The position numbers and the translations under genes are program-made. The notes beneath the pieces were generated by a model. It was not told where the DNA came from. It searched no databases and worked only from the letters and a program-made list of their open reading frames with translations. Below, one piece after another: positions 33,731 through 39,920 of a DNA stretch of 39,920 nt (its first letter is position 1; every line of letters begins with the position of its first letter). The DNA lies in contig JALWJI010000153.1 of the NCBI GenBank assembly GCA_027081695.1, positions 1 through 39,920 of the forward strand. The letters run 5' to 3'. Origin of the DNA: Acidilobaceae archaeon. Lineage in GTDB: Archaea > Thermoproteota > Thermoprotei_A > Sulfolobales > Acidilobaceae.

Positions 33731-35092
33731 TTATGCTCTCCTTATTCTCGGATCAAGTACTGTGTAGAGTATGTCTAGAATGAACCTAATGACCAAGTAT
33801 AATAGTGTAGTAATGTATGTTAGCTCTACTATAACCGGTATATCGTTTGCAACAATCGCATCCCAATATAGTCTCCCGAGACCAAACCAGTTGAATATGA
33901 GTTCAGTAATTATAGCTCCACTAAACACGCTGAGGACTATTGAGAAAAGCACTATTGTGACTAGAGGTGGTGCCGCTGCTCTTATCACGTGCTTTCTTAA
34001 CACCATAGATTCGGGTAATCCCTTCGCCCTGGCCACCGTGACGAAGTCCTCGTTGAATACGTCGAGGAGAATGTTTCTTATTCTATACGCGGTATCTCCT
34101 ATGCTAAGTATCGTGACTGTAAACACTGGAAGTGCCGCCATGCTTAGAATAGATGTTATACTTGTCCAGTCTATTCCCCCAGGCTTGTATGGTGATGGGA
34201 AGATCTCGTACTTTACAGTGAACAAGTAGATGAATACCATTGCCAGCCACCACCACGGCATGCTAACGCTGAATACGCTCCATGCAGTTATTGTTGAGTC
34301 AACTGTTTTCCCTGGCCTCCGCGCAGCGTATAGTGCTAGTGGAAGTGCAAATGCTAGTGTTAGGATTGATGATGTTGTGAATAGTAGAACTGAGTAGGGT
34401 ATCCTTTCCATGATTATGTGAAGGGCGTTTCTGTCGCCCTGGTAGGGCCAATACTGTGTTGTCAGGACAGTAGAGTAGAGTGGCTGGAATGTAATGAGCG
34501 TCTTAGTATACCTAACTGCTAACACATACCAGGGCTGGTCCAGTCCCTTCCTAACAATCTGTAGGTTTATCTCATCCTGAATGATTTTCTTTTTACACTC
34601 CTCTGAGAGCTTTGCTGAAACATCATCTATGAACGTTCTGAGTTCTGTCTGTGAAACGTTTATACCTTGCTCTTGGAGTGCTGCATATGCCTTAGCCGTG
34701 GTATAGTTTAGGAATTCATCATGTGTAACAATTGTCTTGTTATTGACTGCATCTACAATAACCGTCTGGAGAACTTCTTCGAGAACCGCGATTTGATCCT
34801 GGGAGAGTTGCTGTGGCAACGTCGTATTGCCACTTTCTATGACAGATTGTACAGATGTGTTTATCGCATCGATTAATCCCTGTTCTCCTATGTTGGGTCT
34901 TAACGCACATGACCTCGCTATAGCGACAGGTGGCTGGTTCTGGAATAAGACTCTTGCTTGCTGACGGACTGTCTGTGCAATGTTCTGCTTCTCACGTTCT
35001 GCTAATGGGCCCGTGAATATGGCTGCTACGATGAATGTTACAATTATTAATACTATTATAAGATTCAATATCTTTATCAGCACCCATTTCAA
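33731..35092 (-). CDS. ABC transporter permease (OppB/DppB-like) with an extracytoplasmic insertion
   Basis: A 453-residue permease; the family is usually 310-340. Membrane helix 1 (8-26) is followed by about 150 extracytoplasmic, mostly helical residues (28-180), then the conserved GLDQPWYVLAVRYTKTL that marks the usual join, further helices (IPYSVLLFTTSSILTLAFAL and on) and the EAA loop FVTVARAKGLPESMVLRKHV. It ends LDPRIRRA. The start is TTG 35092 with AGGTGTAGG upstream. It is the first gene of the importer operon, divergent from the gene at 35244. Confidence 0.93.
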   Translation of the reverse strand: MKWVLIKILNLIIVLIIVTFIVAAIFTGPLAEREKQNIAQTVRQQARVLFQNQPPVAIARSCALRPNIGEQGLIDAINTSVQSVIESGNTTLPQQLSQDQIAVLEEVLQTVIVDAVNNKTIVTHDEFLNYTTAKAYAALQEQGINVSQTELRTFIDDVSAKLSEECKKKIIQDEINLQIVRKGLDQPWYVLAVRYTKTLITFQPLYSTVLTTQYWPYQGDRNALHIIMERIPYSVLLFTTSSILTLAFALPLALYAARRPGKTVDSTITAWSVFSVSMPWWWLAMVFIYLFTVKYEIFPSPYKPGGIDWTSITSILSMAALPVFTVTILSIGDTAYRIRNILLDVFNEDFVTVARAKGLPESMVLRKHVIRAAAPPLVTIVLFSIVLSVFSGAIITELIFNWFGLGRLYWDAIVANDIPVIVELTYITTLLYLVIRFILDILYTVLDPRIRRA

Positions 35093-35116
35093 CGCCTACA
35101 CCTGTCCTATCCATTT

Positions 35117-35191
35117 AACACGTGAGGTCTACCAACTGTTTTAGAGAATCCTCTTATCCTTAAAAGTATGTAATACGGAACACGTAATACG
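35117..35191 (-). promoter_or_regulatory. Promoter region of the importer operon with direct repeat
   Basis: On the minus strand ACTTTTAAGG (35158-35167) is a TATA-like element about 70 bp before the OppB-like TTG. Immediately upstream of it GTAATACG occurs twice (35170-35177 and 35184-35191), 14 bp apart, the place where archaeal activators or TFB modulators bind. AACACGT occurs at 35117-35123 and again at 35179-35185. The regulator is unknown. Confidence 0.4.
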
Positions 35192-35243
35192 ACGGGTTAA
35201 TCCTCTGATATTCCTGGAGACACACTACTCGAGGTACTATGAG

Positions 35244-35873
35244 ATGCAGGCTGGAGAGAAGATAGTCTCAATACCATATTACCAGTTGAAAATATGGGAG
35301 ACCGGGGTCAGCTACAGATATGTGTATGGCGAGGCATATCTTTTCAAGGCAATACCCGAGGTTAAAGCCCTCGCACTCGTATCTCCAAGCGATCAGGGAC
35401 TCTATCCACATCCCTATCCTAACTCGATCAAGTTTAAGCCACTTGGCAAAGAAGAATACGTTGAAAGATTGAGGCAGGCGATAAAAAATATCCTCGAGGT
35501 AGCCGAGGAGGAGCCTAAGCCTGTCTTCGACGTCGGAGGCTTCAAGGGCTTGATAAAGATGGTTCTCTCCAACCTCTTTGGGGGATCGAAGGCTAGGGCA
35601 AAGCCTAGGGCAACACCTTATCTCGAGAGGCGCCTTGCCCTAGGATACCTGGTTGATGTCCTAGAGATAACTGATCCTGACGTGAGGATTACTGTTGAGA
35701 AGACTTATTGGAGACCATTAAGAATTATATTCAGAGATAGAGAAGGAGAGCAAATAGTGTCATCTGTAGAATATCTTGTCGATAACAGGTGGATCGAGGA
35801 TAGGGTTATCTACAAGATTCTACGAGATAATAGGGATGCTCTTAACATGTTATTAGAGGACTTAACAATGTAG
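35244..35873 (+). CDS. Hypothetical protein, 209 aa
   Basis: I do not recognise this protein. It is soluble, with no signal peptide. The N-terminal half is beta-rich (IVSIPYYQLKIWETGVSYRY, then GEAYLFKAIPEVKALALVSP), followed by a helix-rich segment (EEYVERLRQAIKNILEVAEE), a basic linker (GGSKARAKPRATPYLERR) and a second beta-rich part (VDVLEITDPDVRITVEKTYW, RIIFRDREGEQIVSSVEYLV). The start ATG lies downstream of CGAGGT. It is divergent from the importer operon and 128 bp before the RAM-domain gene, with its own codon use similar to neighbours. Confidence 0.7.
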   Translation: MQAGEKIVSIPYYQLKIWETGVSYRYVYGEAYLFKAIPEVKALALVSPSDQGLYPHPYPNSIKFKPLGKEEYVERLRQAIKNILEVAEEEPKPVFDVGGFKGLIKMVLSNLFGGSKARAKPRATPYLERRLALGYLVDVLEITDPDVRITVEKTYWRPLRIIFRDREGEQIVSSVEYLVDNRWIEDRVIYKILRDNRDALNMLLEDLTM

Positions 35874-35976
35874 TCTAACCCTTACACGTGTATCATGTAA
35901 TTATAATTGTTTAGATACAGTTAGTGGAGGTTCACATTTTAATAGTCTCAGCATACTATCATTAATATAATGGCCC

Positions 35977-35985
35977 ATTTATAAC
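35977..35985 (+). promoter_or_regulatory. TATA box of the RAM-domain gene
   Basis: TTTATAAC about 20 bp before the ATG at 36002, which predicts a leaderless or nearly leaderless mRNA. GCCC (35973-35976) and GGGC (35986-35989) flank it. About 90 bp further upstream stands the 10-bp palindrome TACACGTGTA (35883-35892). Confidence 0.45.
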
Positions 35986-36001
35986 GGGCGGTGAACGTGG
36001 A

Positions 36002-36244
36002 ATGGCTCGTGCAATTGTCATGATAAACACGGATGTAGGAAAGGAAAATGAAATCTTCGAGAAAGTCCTCGAGATCCCAGAGGTCAAAGAGGTATACATG
36101 GTATATGGTATACACGACCTAATAGTAATCATCGAAGCAGACACCATGGAGAAGCTGCGGAACCTCATAACAGAGAATATCCGCCGTATGGACGGTGTTA
36201 AGAGCACGCTGACAAGCATCGTAGTAATGCATAAGACAAAGTAA
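36002..36244 (+). CDS. Stand-alone Lrp/AsnC ligand-binding (RAM) domain protein
   Basis: An 80-residue protein consisting only of the alpha-beta RAM domain: ARAIVMINTDVGKENEIFEK, then VLEIPEVKEVYMVYGIHDLIVIIEADTM in one run, then LTSIVVMHKTK. There is no DNA-binding helix-turn-helix. Such proteins bind amino acids and may form oligomers with full-length Lrp-type regulators, or serve other sensing roles. Its place near a peptide-type importer is suggestive but not proof. Confidence 0.9.
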   Translation: MARAIVMINTDVGKENEIFEKVLEIPEVKEVYMVYGIHDLIVIIEADTMEKLRNLITENIRRMDGVKSTLTSIVVMHKTK

Positions 36245-36298
36245 GCTTGATCACTCTTTCCCACCAATTATCCATGTAATCCTCCGAGAAGGGGATCC

Positions 36299-37720
36299 AT
36301 GATACCTAACGTGTTCTTTCCCCAAAACAAGCCTCCTGGAGAAGACTGGATTCCCTTTACACTTGCACTAGACGACATAGACAGTCCTGGAGGCGGGTGC
36401 ACGACTCATCTAACTGGTCTCCTACTCTACGAGCTCCGAGACAAGCTACTGCTTGCAGACTATCCCCTCCTAGTAAGGCTTGCCCCGGGCGTTCCATGGA
36501 AGACACGGGGCAACGCCGCGACAGTCATAAGGGGATGGATCCAGGGATTCGGCTATGAGGAGCTCTTAGAGCGCGCGAGATTACTCGCCGTAGAGTATAG
36601 TAGTGGGAGGGTAAATGAGCCGGGGAAGGCTCCTGGGATAGCATTATATAAGGGTACTGCTCCGTGGAGAGACCGTGTCCTACGCCGGCTCTATCTGCGA
36701 GGCGTTTCCGAACTCGTATACGGCGAGTACATAGTTGAGACTGCGATATCGAGAGGCGTCATGCTCTGGGGAGGTCGTGGACGCGTCGGCGCAGTCCTAG
36801 CTCTTGCATCACTATCCCCGGAGGACCCGTATACATATGAGTTAATCGCGTATAGATACCCCGAGAACTGGGGGCGTCCCAGATGCGTTGATCATGATCC
36901 CGTAAAAGAATCCTGTATCCCTGCATGTGCTTCCAATAACTATGATCTATCAACTGGTAAACTCGCCGCGGCCCCGAATGGTCCTGACCCTATACTCGCA
37001 GGATTCCGCGGCGTCTGTATAGGAGGCCTTGGATGCTATGCCTCTATTCTGTGCGAGGAGCCTCATTTCTGGGTGCTTTACCGGAGTAATCAGCATACGG
37101 ATATCCACTATGGATCAATGTTAACCCCCCGGTTAACACCCTACAAGAGCATAAGAATAACCATAACCATCCTAGACAAGGAAAAACTACCGGGATCCCA
37201 TATACTTTTGCAGGGGCTCCATCCAGACCTCGGGAAAATCATTGTAGCCGTATACCGTGAAACGGGGCCTATGAGGAGACTAGCCGAGAACCTTGTAAGA
37301 GGAGACCTAGTAGAGATTATGGGCACCGTGAGGCCCTACCCTGGACTAGACGAGGGATACACTCTTGCAGCCGAGAAACTTAGAATAATCAAGCTCGAAG
37401 AGGAGAATCTGCAGGTCGCACCTAGATGTCCACGATGCGGTAAGCGTATGAAGTCCATGGGTAGAGGCCAAGGATACCGGTGTCCACGATGCGGTTACCG
37501 GGATCCCGAGGCCCATCCAATAATGATACATGGTATCAGGAGAATCGTTCCATCAATCGTTACACCAACGCCTAGTAACCTCAGGCACCTTGTTAAACCA
37601 CCATGGCTTGGCTCCGGCCCTGTTACACCTATCCCTCATAGATTATTGAAGGTTAACGAGGTCTTCTCTATAAAAGTCCCTTCTCCTGCCACATTAGAGC
37701 TCTGTAGTGATTGTATGTGA
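36299..37720 (+). CDS. tiaS: tRNA(Ile2) 2-agmatinylcytidine synthetase TiaS
   Basis: A 473-residue enzyme that attaches agmatine to C34 of tRNA-Ile(CAU), so that it reads AUA rather than AUG; this matters in a genome that uses AUA heavily, as here. The N-terminal kinase-like motif is LALDDIDSPGGGCTTHLTG (Asp25, Asp26, Asp28). A ferredoxin-like part, an OB fold (VRGDLVEIMGTVRPYPG) and a C-terminal zinc ribbon (Cys377, Cys380, Cys395, Cys398) follow, the expected layout. The ATG is preceded by GAGAAGGGG. The coding region contains a copy of the GTTAAC motif (37116-37140) that recurs in the adjacent intergenic region. Confidence 0.95.
   Translation: MIPNVFFPQNKPPGEDWIPFTLALDDIDSPGGGCTTHLTGLLLYELRDKLLLADYPLLVRLAPGVPWKTRGNAATVIRGWIQGFGYEELLERARLLAVEYSSGRVNEPGKAPGIALYKGTAPWRDRVLRRLYLRGVSELVYGEYIVETAISRGVMLWGGRGRVGAVLALASLSPEDPYTYELIAYRYPENWGRPRCVDHDPVKESCIPACASNNYDLSTGKLAAAPNGPDPILAGFRGVCIGGLGCYASILCEEPHFWVLYRSNQHTDIHYGSMLTPRLTPYKSIRITITILDKEKLPGSHILLQGLHPDLGKIIVAVYRETGPMRRLAENLVRGDLVEIMGTVRPYPGLDEGYTLAAEKLRIIKLEEENLQVAPRCPRCGKRMKSMGRGQGYRCPRCGYRDPEAHPIMIHGIRRIVPSIVTPTPSNLRHLVKPPWLGSGPVTPIPHRLLKVNEVFSIKVPSPATLELCSDCM
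37116..37140 (+). repeat. GTTAAC-flanked motif, copy 1 (inside tiaS)
   Basis: CAATGTTAAC, then CCCCCG, then GTTAACACC. Two GTTAAC palindromes flank a C-rich core. It is identical, save one C/T change and one inserted A near the end, to 37732-37757, 616 bp away. Confidence 0.75.
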
Positions 37721-37731
37721 TCGCTATAATA

Positions 37732-37757
37732 CAATGTTAACTCCCCGGTTAACAACC
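37732..37757 (+). repeat. GTTAAC-flanked motif, copy 2 (intergenic)
   Basis: CAATGTTAAC, then TCCCCG, then GTTAACAACC. It lies immediately to the left of origin-box candidate A, which begins at 37756. The near-identity with the copy inside tiaS, where it is translated, is unexpected for chance. Confidence 0.75.
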
Positions 37758-37776
37758 CCCCAGTTTCCAATGGAAA
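37756..37776 (-). repeat. Origin recognition box-like element A
   Basis: On the minus strand TTTCCATTGGAAACTGGGGG plus one more G: a dyad (TTTCCA, one base, TGGAAA) with a six-G string on its left side in plus-strand coordinates. It best preserves the symmetric dyad. Confidence 0.7.
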
Positions 37777-37800
37777 CACATACCAATACCCGGAGCCAGG

Positions 37801-37819
37801 GACCCCCTCGTTTCCTATG
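37801..37819 (-). repeat. Origin recognition box-like element B
   Basis: On the minus strand CATAGGAAACGAGGGGGTC. Including one more base on the left (37800), 20 bp are identical to element D (38025-38044). The dyad's outer half is weaker than in D because GC, not GGAG, follows. Confidence 0.7.
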
Positions 37820-37860
37820 CACTTATCTTAAACTAGAACTCCTGTATAACGTTTCACTTG

Positions 37861-37945
37861 GATATAATTGGTTTGCATAATGATTATATCTAAATATATA
37901 TAATTAAAAATATATTAATATAACATAATTTAAATCTTCCATAGA
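37861..37945. other. AT-rich tract between boxes B and C (possible unwinding element)
   Basis: Nearly uninterrupted A/T sequence such as TCTAAATATATATAATTAAA, with several TATA-like steps, lying between inverted boxes B and C. It is where duplex opening would be expected if this is an origin. Confidence 0.5.
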
Positions 37946-37964
37946 GAAAGATCCGATATACTAG

Positions 37965-37986
37965 TTCCATAGGAAATAGGGGGGTC
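37965..37986 (+). repeat. Origin recognition box-like element C
   Basis: TTCCATAGGAAATA followed by GGGGGGTC. It is the only copy on the plus strand, inverted relative to A, B and D, with its G-string pointing right, away from the AT-rich tract. Confidence 0.7.
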
Positions 37987-37989
37987 TGG

Positions 37990-38007
37990 GACCTCCTTCG
38001 TTGTATG
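37990..38007 (-). repeat. Degenerate origin box-like element E
   Basis: Plus-strand GACCTCCTTCGTTGTATG aligns with GACCCCCTCGTTTCCTATG of element B with several changes, including an interrupted G-string on the minus strand. It could be a decayed box or chance. Confidence 0.35.
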
Positions 38008-38025
38008 TTTCTGGGGTTTATAAAG

Positions 38026-38047
38026 GACCCCCTCGTTTCCTATGGAG
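38026..38047 (-). repeat. Origin recognition box-like element D
   Basis: On the minus strand CTCCATAGGAAACGA followed by GGGGGTC. The fullest copy, sharing 20 bp exactly with B and the dyad CCATAGGAAA with C. Confidence 0.7.
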
Positions 38048-38048
38048 C

Positions 38049-38270
38049 AGATATAAGGATATAATGTAACATAATAAATTAAATTTTTAATTTATTTTAA
38101 TTATTAATATGTTATAATATATACATAGTGATTCAGAAAATTTAAATTGTTACCGTTTTTGATTGTAAAAGGGAGATGTCGATAATTATTTATATATATT
38201 ACCTAAATTATTGTGTATATATTTAATATTATGTACCGGAAAAAATCTCGAGTATTATTAATTGAATATG
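38049..38270. other. Second AT-rich stretch right of box D
   Basis: More than 200 bp of very AT-rich sequence (for example AATTAAATTTTTAATTTATT) without an open frame. It may be a second unwinding region or simply promoter-proximal DNA for the gene at 38374. Confidence 0.4.
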
Positions 38271-38348
38271 CGGCTAGGCGAAGGGTAGCGGATCGCAAAG
38301 CCTCACTTCCATAACATGGGGCTTACCCCTAATGTAGAAGTATTTCCG

Positions 38349-38357
38349 GTATATAAA
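38349..38357 (+). promoter_or_regulatory. TATA box of the 38374 gene
   Basis: GTATATAAA, 17-25 bp before the ATG at 38374. The spacing predicts transcription starting at or next to that ATG, so the mRNA would be leaderless or nearly so. Confidence 0.55.
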
Positions 38358-38373
38358 TGTTTGGGTGTGGTGT

Positions 38374-38814
38374 ATGAGTGTTGCGGTGGTTGGCCCGGGT
38401 ATTACTCCTGGGCAACGGTTAGAGATACTCGAGCGGACTATTGTTAGGTATGCTGTGGCTCTTGCTACGGTCGAGGAATTCATTGATGCCGGTGAGAGAG
38501 GTACGACGCTTCTAGTGGATCCTAGCTATGTCGCGATGAAGATCCTAGAGAGAGCATGGGATATTCTAGGCATGCTGGGCATACAGCTTACACTTCATGA
38601 GTATCAGTACCTTATTGGGTTTAGGCAGAATGCTAAGATCGCGGCAGAGGACGTAATTAGATATGCCTTACCCGTCCTTAAACAAGTATGTGGTAGGGAG
38701 AAACTTATCCGCATAATTAAAGGGTTTAGACTGGAGGACTTAACTAGAGATAAAGAGTCGATGAATAAGTTTAAAGAATGCAGAGAGGCTCTTAGGAAAA
38801 AACTCTTCAACTAA
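38374..38814 (+). CDS. Hypothetical protein next to the candidate origin, 146 aa
   Basis: I do not recognise this family. The protein is soluble and appears almost wholly helical after the first 12 residues (GQRLEILERTIVRYAVALAT, DPSYVAMKILERAWDILGML, EDVIRYALPVLKQVCGREKL) and ends with a basic helix (CREALRKKLFN). No helix-turn-helix or catalytic motif is evident. ATG 38374 is preferred over GTG 38365 because the TATA box at 38349-38357 places the transcript start there. It is the first gene to the right of the origin-like region and points away from it. A role in replication is only a positional guess. Confidence 0.7.
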   Translation: MSVAVVGPGITPGQRLEILERTIVRYAVALATVEEFIDAGERGTTLLVDPSYVAMKILERAWDILGMLGIQLTLHEYQYLIGFRQNAKIAAEDVIRYALPVLKQVCGREKLIRIIKGFRLEDLTRDKESMNKFKECREALRKKLFN

Positions 38815-38850
38815 ACTAGAGGATGTGGTCAAAGACATATTTCCGATGGT

Positions 38851-38878
38851 ATAAGAGCTAGGAGGCCTCTGTTCTTAT
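38851..38878 (+). other. Imperfect inverted repeat between the unknown gene and rpiA
   Basis: ATAAGA and TCTTAT enclose a central 8-bp palindrome GAGGCCTC, with a small asymmetric bulge. It lies 37 bp after the 38374 gene, in a 178-bp intergenic space. It could be a transcript-end structure, but no T-tract follows. Confidence 0.3.
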
Positions 38879-38960
38879 AAAAGTACTTGTGTTCATCACT
38901 CGGTTTGTACTTAATGTCTAGTTTATTCTATGTGATCTAGTAGGGACAATCATTAAGGGC

Positions 38961-38968
38961 CATATAAA
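38961..38968 (+). promoter_or_regulatory. TATA box of rpiA
   Basis: CATATAAA centred about 28 bp before ATG 38993 and only about 10 bp before ATG 38975. The usual spacing to the start site supports the downstream ATG. Confidence 0.5.
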
Positions 38969-38992
38969 CTACCTATGCAAGCGGGGATATCG

Positions 38993-39706
38993 ATGTGCGA
39001 TCCTAAGGAAGCAGCTGCTAGAGGAGCTCTAAGCATTCTGTCAGAGTTGGAGGAGCCTATACGTGTCATGGGGGTTGGTACGGGATCGACCGTTGATAGG
39101 TTCATCTCGTTGCTTGCTGGATCAGAGATATCAGATGGTATTGAGGGATATGTTCCTACAAGTATCGATACGAGTCTAAAACTCTACAGTCGTGGTCTTA
39201 GAAGAGTATTGGATAGTATTCCGGTATCCGATAAGATAGACGTCTACGTTGATGGAGCCGACGAGGTGGATCCTTCAGGAAACCTGATAAAGGGTAGGGG
39301 AGGGGCTCTTCTCGGCGAGAAGATATTAGCGTACTCGAGCAGGCTCAATATTATAATAGTTGACGAGTCCAAGCTTGTAGAGACGCTGGGAGAAAAGAAG
39401 CCCGTTCCAGTAGAGGTTGTTCCCAGAGCCCTCGGATACGTCTATCGGGTTCTGAAGTCAATGGGGCTAAACCCGAGGCATAGATCATGTAATTGTAAGG
39501 ATGGGCCAGCAGTATCCGATAATGGAGGAATACTCCTTGACCTATATACAGGTCCTATAAAGGATCCCCGACGGCTAGACATGGAGCTCCACATGATACC
39601 GGGGATCGTTGAGACCGGACTATTCCTAGGGCTAACCGACATAGTCGTCGTTGGGTCTAGGGACTGTTCTTGGAGGATGCTTAGATTTGACCGGGGAAGA
39701 AGATGA
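38993..39706 (+). CDS. rpiA: Ribose-5-phosphate isomerase A
   Basis: Interconverts ribose 5-phosphate and ribulose 5-phosphate for nucleotide synthesis. The motifs are all present: MGVGTGSTVDRF (phosphate site), PTSIDTSL, VDGADEVDPSGNLIKGRGG (catalytic Asp and Lys region), LGEKKPVPVEVVP, and GGILLDLYTG. The 237-residue length suits the family. ATG 38993 is preferred because of the TATA position and GGGGAT upstream; ATG 38975 would add six residues. The stop lies inside the next gene (20-bp overlap). Confidence 0.95.
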   Translation: MCDPKEAAARGALSILSELEEPIRVMGVGTGSTVDRFISLLAGSEISDGIEGYVPTSIDTSLKLYSRGLRRVLDSIPVSDKIDVYVDGADEVDPSGNLIKGRGGALLGEKILAYSSRLNIIIVDESKLVETLGEKKPVPVEVVPRALGYVYRVLKSMGLNPRHRSCNCKDGPAVSDNGGILLDLYTGPIKDPRRLDMELHMIPGIVETGLFLGLTDIVVVGSRDCSWRMLRFDRGRR

Positions 39707-39920
39707 GAAAATACTAGACCTAGACGTGGAAGAGGAACTCTCCAAAGGACCGCCTCCTGAGCTAGAGCAGAGGATTCAATATGCAGCTAATAGTGGTAGA
39801 TTTGTCCTCTTGTGGCGTGATCCACTGATACTCGTATATTTGGGGGAGAACGGGGACTATGTGGTTGTCGACGGGGTTTATTGTAGCTGTGAGGGTTTTG
39901 CTAGGAGGGTTTCCCGCAGA
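39687..39920 (+). CDS. Probable SWIM zinc-finger-like protein (3' truncated by window end)
   Basis: An open frame runs to the right edge. The start is TTG 39687, inside rpiA, supported by GGAGGA nine bases upstream. The visible 78 residues begin LTGEEDEKILDLDVEEEL, then a strand pair FVLLWRDPLILVYLGENGDY and VVVDGVYCSCEGFARRVSR. C-S-C after a beta-hairpin followed by an F-x-x-R helix is like the first half of a SWIM zinc finger (CxC...CxH), but the second metal pair would lie outside the window. It is translationally coupled to rpiA. Confidence 0.6.
   Translation, partial: MTGEEDEKILDLDVEEELSKGPPPELEQRIQYAANSGRFVLLWRDPLILVYLGENGDYVVVDGVYCSCEGFARRVSRR

Larger units (their letters stand above)
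37732..38048. other. Candidate chromosomal replication origin (ORB cluster with AT-rich tract)
   Basis: This is the core of the only gene-free stretch over 300 bp in the window (37721-38373). It holds five box-like elements (A, B, C, D and a weak E), each a TTCC..GGAA-type dyad followed on one side by a string of five or six G. That is the known design of archaeal origin recognition boxes bound by Orc1/Cdc6. A and B point left and C points right, flanking an AT-rich tract at 37861-37945 suitable for unwinding; D is followed to the right by a second AT-rich stretch (38049-38270). No open frame of note exists in it. The call rests on motif recognition; function is inferred. Confidence 0.7.

Overview
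The window looks like chromosome of a hyperthermophilic crenarchaeote (Thermoproteota), most like Desulfurococcales. This rests on gene content and order: an archaeal translation/transcription block (S6e, aIF2-gamma, Fcf1-like PIN protein, Rpo7, Spt4, GTP-dependent dephospho-CoA kinase, S24e, S27ae, Kae1, Bud32), stand-alone L24e and S28e, aIF5B, Orc1/Cdc6, TiaS, TATA-box promoters, frequent TTG/GTG starts preceded by GAGGTG-type ribosome-binding sites, AGA/AGG arginine codons, and three intron-less tRNAs with encoded CCA. I cannot fix the genus.

Layout. 1-2.1 kb: the end of archaeal phosphoglycerate mutase, then an HD-domain hydrolase and a divergent JAMM/MPN+ protein in a tight minus-strand pair. 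2.2-4.3 kb: an NfeD-like membrane protein with a small Cys-containing partner, and an acyl-CoA dehydrogenase. 4.4-8.3 kb: L24e, S28e, an MBL-fold hydrolase, Ndk and aIF5B, whose strands alternate gene by gene. 8.3-16.2 kb: a 12-gene plus-strand block from S6e to RdgB, followed by tRNA-Leu. 16.2-19.2 kb: tRNA-Ala (minus), Orc1/Cdc6, DUF99 and malate dehydrogenase. 19.3-23.1 kb: a minus-strand overlapping cluster with a ferritin-like protein, two MetE-type barrels, an AIR-synthase/HypE-like enzyme and a small unknown protein. 23.2-26.3 kb: a two-gene FtsX/MacB-type ABC exporter. 26.3-35.1 kb: tRNA-Val, a Fur-family regulator and a five-gene oligopeptide-type ABC importer (B-C-A-D-F order) whose two permeases carry large extracytoplasmic insertions. 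35.2-39.9 kb: an unknown protein, a stand-alone Lrp/AsnC RAM domain, TiaS, a 650-bp gene-free AT-rich region, an unknown gene, RpiA and the start of a probable SWIM-domain protein.

The strongest non-coding signal is the gene-free region at about 37.73-38.37 kb. It holds at least four copies of a motif matching archaeal origin recognition boxes: a dyad of TTCC..GGAA type followed by a G-string. Two of the copies share an exact 20-bp stretch, and three are arranged in inverted orientation around an AT-rich tract. I read this as a candidate chromosomal replication origin, about 20 kb from the orc1/cdc6 gene rather than next to it. A nearby GTTAAC-flanked motif has a near-identical copy inside tiaS. 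Strand composition also changes along the window: the plus strand is A/C-rich up to about 19 kb, G/T-rich from about 19 to 35 kb, and turns G-rich again just right of the motif cluster.

Other points of interest are the divergent JAMM protein, the unusual methionine-synthase cluster, a perfect 8-bp hairpin in the S6e leader just before the ribosome-binding site, and a thioredoxin-like protein of unknown function inside the RNA polymerase/translation operon.
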